From positions 133,729,132-133,793,131 of the forward strand of contig NC_067282.1 of the NCBI RefSeq assembly GCF_020740795.1: a stretch of DNA of 64,000 bases, given 5' to 3'. This document shows, piece after piece, positions 62,101 to 64,000 of the stretch. The position numbers were made by a program, and so were the translations under genes. The notes under the pieces are model-generated. The model worked only from the letters and a program-made list of their open reading frames with translations. It was not told where the DNA came from and did not search any database. The DNA is from Apus apus (taxonomy: Eukaryota > Chordata > Aves > Apodiformes > Apodidae). The stretch's first letter is position 1, and each line of letters begins with the position of its first letter.

Positions 62101-64000
62101 TAAAGAACTGAAGTATGATTTTGAAGGCACTCTCCTGATCTGAGGAAATTAAAATTCTTCCCTACAAAATATTTTTTCAATGCTTGCCTCATGTCAGAAC
62201 TCCTGTAATACTTCTCAAGAAATGCACTCATATAAAACTATGCTAAAATCACATTATGGAATCCTAGGCAGCTGTAGGTCAGAACAGCTGACCTACGTGG
62301 AAGAAATTTCCCAAACCAGCCTGAACTGCTGGCTAGCGTGTGAACACTTTCAAAGGAAAAACCCCAACCAACCCAAATGCGAATACAGCGCTTTCATTTT
62401 CTTACAGAATGTTAAGTTACTTCTGATAAAACTTTCAATTGTAAAATGTCTCTTTCTTTAGAAAAGGTACAACTCACATCCCTACACTCCCGTAATTAGG
62501 GAAAAAAATTAATCTGGTAAGTGACTGAATGAGGAGAAAATAGGAAAACCAAGGGTTTAAGTTGCTATATTTACAATGCACGCTGTTAATTCTGAAAGGT
62601 GAAAAGGCAAGTAAGAAAAAAAGTGTGTAGAAGATGAGAAAGTACTGGAGTATCCTTCTTTATGTGGTTCCCAACCACTCAGCTGTGGTTTATACTCTGA
62701 ATAAAAGTCTTATTATTCTTATCTAAACCATCTAAGAGCAGCACTCATATATTCTGGAACAAGACATACACTCCTGGGAAGTAAGGCTGATACTCAAGTA
62801 AAAAGCTAGTGGAAGAAGTAGGAAGAAAACCCCAAGCAGTCCTTTGTTCAATGAATTAAAAAAGTCAAAATCAACCACGTAGAAATTTAAACTGATCTAG
62901 TTCAGTGTTCACCTATTTCCTGGCTTTTGTTTCTTTTTCTCACAACATTCATTGTTATTAAAACATGGCTTTTTGTTTATGCATTTACTTCTAGCATAGG
63001 ACTGCTTGACAAGCAATGTTTATGCATTTTGTCATATGTCATTAGTTACTTCCATATAGCTATGCATCCTGACAGTAAAATGTACCTTCCACTTTTTTTT
63101 TTTTTTTTTAAATAGATCAATTTTTTTATTCTTTTAAAAGAAAGTAAATAATGAAAAATGGGATGGACTAGTGAAATCTATGTTAATTCAATTGCATCTT
63201 TAAGGTTATTCTGACATTTGAAAAAGTGGCCAAGCACATTGTGCCTGCTTGTTTTTATACACAGATACATCTGTCAGAAATTCATGCACAAGCTTGTATG
63301 AGACTCCTAGTATTTTGTGTTTTGTAAAATAAATCTGTATTGGTCTGCTCCCAATCTAAATATACTTGTGACTAAAGCTCTCACATGCAGATAGACATCT
63401 AGCAAATCAAAATCTGTTCCCAGGAGCTGTAACTTACTGAATTTATATACAAAACCTAACAGGTGATGAAAAAAACCCCAAACATCAAAGATTACTTTAA
63501 TTCTACCATAATACACTTCCACAATTAGATCTTATTTTATTGAATGATTCATGCCTTATTAGCTTTTCTAGATTTGCTTTTATATTTCCGCCTCGCTATT
63601 TTAAGATGTATTATCTTTAATCCAAAAACTACCATCCTACCTAAAGCTACTTAGAATTCTCTATGATGAAATCTCATTGAATGAAGATTAGTGAGAATTA
63701 CGGATCTTTCATGGTGCAGTCTGAGGGAACATACCAAGCACCATACAGCAGAACCCAAAAATGTCTCACCCACCTTCACATTTTATAATATCAAGACTTG
63801 AGGCTACAAAATATGAGGGATTTTTTTTCTTCACTGAGCAAAAATAATAGAAGACATGCTGATCTGTGTTCAGCTTGTATTTCATAGCAGAAAGCAGCAC
63901 AGCTTTCACATATTCATGTATTATTTGACTATACGCAGAACCTATAAAATGGTGCATTGTTTCTGTAGAGAGCTGCTAACTGGGATTAAAATCTCAGAGT
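59198..64000. other. AT-rich noncoding stretch
   Basis: About 4.8 kb without a recognisable gene. It includes an inverted AGGTCA repeat at 62274-62296 and a T-run at 63092-63109. Confidence 0.4.
62274..62296. promoter_or_regulatory. inverted AGGTCA half-sites with 7-bp spacer
   Basis: GTAGGTCA (62274-62281) and TGACCTAC (62289-62296) are perfect inverted 8-mers around GAACAGC. AGGTCA is the core half-site of nuclear receptors. The usual inverted spacings are 0 to 3, so a 7-bp spacer is atypical and the role is uncertain. Confidence 0.25.

Noticed and set aside
1..64000. tRNA, rRNA, snRNA or known microRNA genes
   Set aside because: A by-eye check for the U6 start, tRNA B-box words and mature sequences of several well-known vertebrate microRNAs (let-7, miR-9, miR-124, miR-137 and others) found none. 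This is not an exhaustive search.

Overview
The window looks like noncoding DNA from a bird nuclear genome. The evidence is two CR1 LINE 3' ends in opposite orientations (1210-1302 and 11930-12244), an LTR-like avian dispersed repeat at the left edge, long AT-rich stretches with vertebrate-type mono- and dinucleotide runs, and CpG-rich islands set in CpG-poor DNA. There are no bacterial signals: no operons, ribosome binding sites or CRISPR array. I recognise no complete protein-coding gene, and no tRNA, rRNA or known microRNA. Nearly all open frames are chance runs or lie over low-complexity DNA.

Layout. 1-1700: LTR-like repeat, a CR1 fragment, then a perfect palindrome carrying ATTAAA on both strands that could be a poly(A) site. 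1741-29690: AT-rich DNA, with a longer CR1 fragment, a 20-bp minisatellite and a few exon-like islands bounded by good splice signals (minus strand 9587-9714 and 19021-19146; plus strand 19994-20068 joined to 20762-20895). None of these was matched to a known protein. 29690-31790: CpG-island cluster with minus-strand splice signals defining a compact untranslated leader, plus long purine tracts. 31790-37070: AT-rich flank with a G23/A14 junction. 37075-37560: second CpG island with two plus-strand splice donors and a tandem repeat of C7G8 palindromes. 37560-54990: AT-rich DNA with two enhancer-like blocks (44430-44960 and 52980-53690) and an 18-bp double E-box palindrome. 55000-56960: third CpG-rich cluster (55000-56010 and 56630-56960), with a homeodomain-site-rich AT block between its parts. 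56960-64000: AT-rich DNA with a 218-bp GAAG/GGGA compound microsatellite.

Interpretation (inference). Three CpG-island clusters in otherwise gene-poor, AT-rich DNA with enhancer-like blocks fit the promoter region and flanks of a vertebrate developmental regulator, or of a long noncoding RNA beside one. The likely transcription starts are at about 30.1 kb (minus strand), 37.1 kb (plus strand) and 55.2 kb (either strand). I could not name the gene. I see no convincing sign of an undescribed system; the most useful leads are the splice-bounded open segments and the promoter-island structures.
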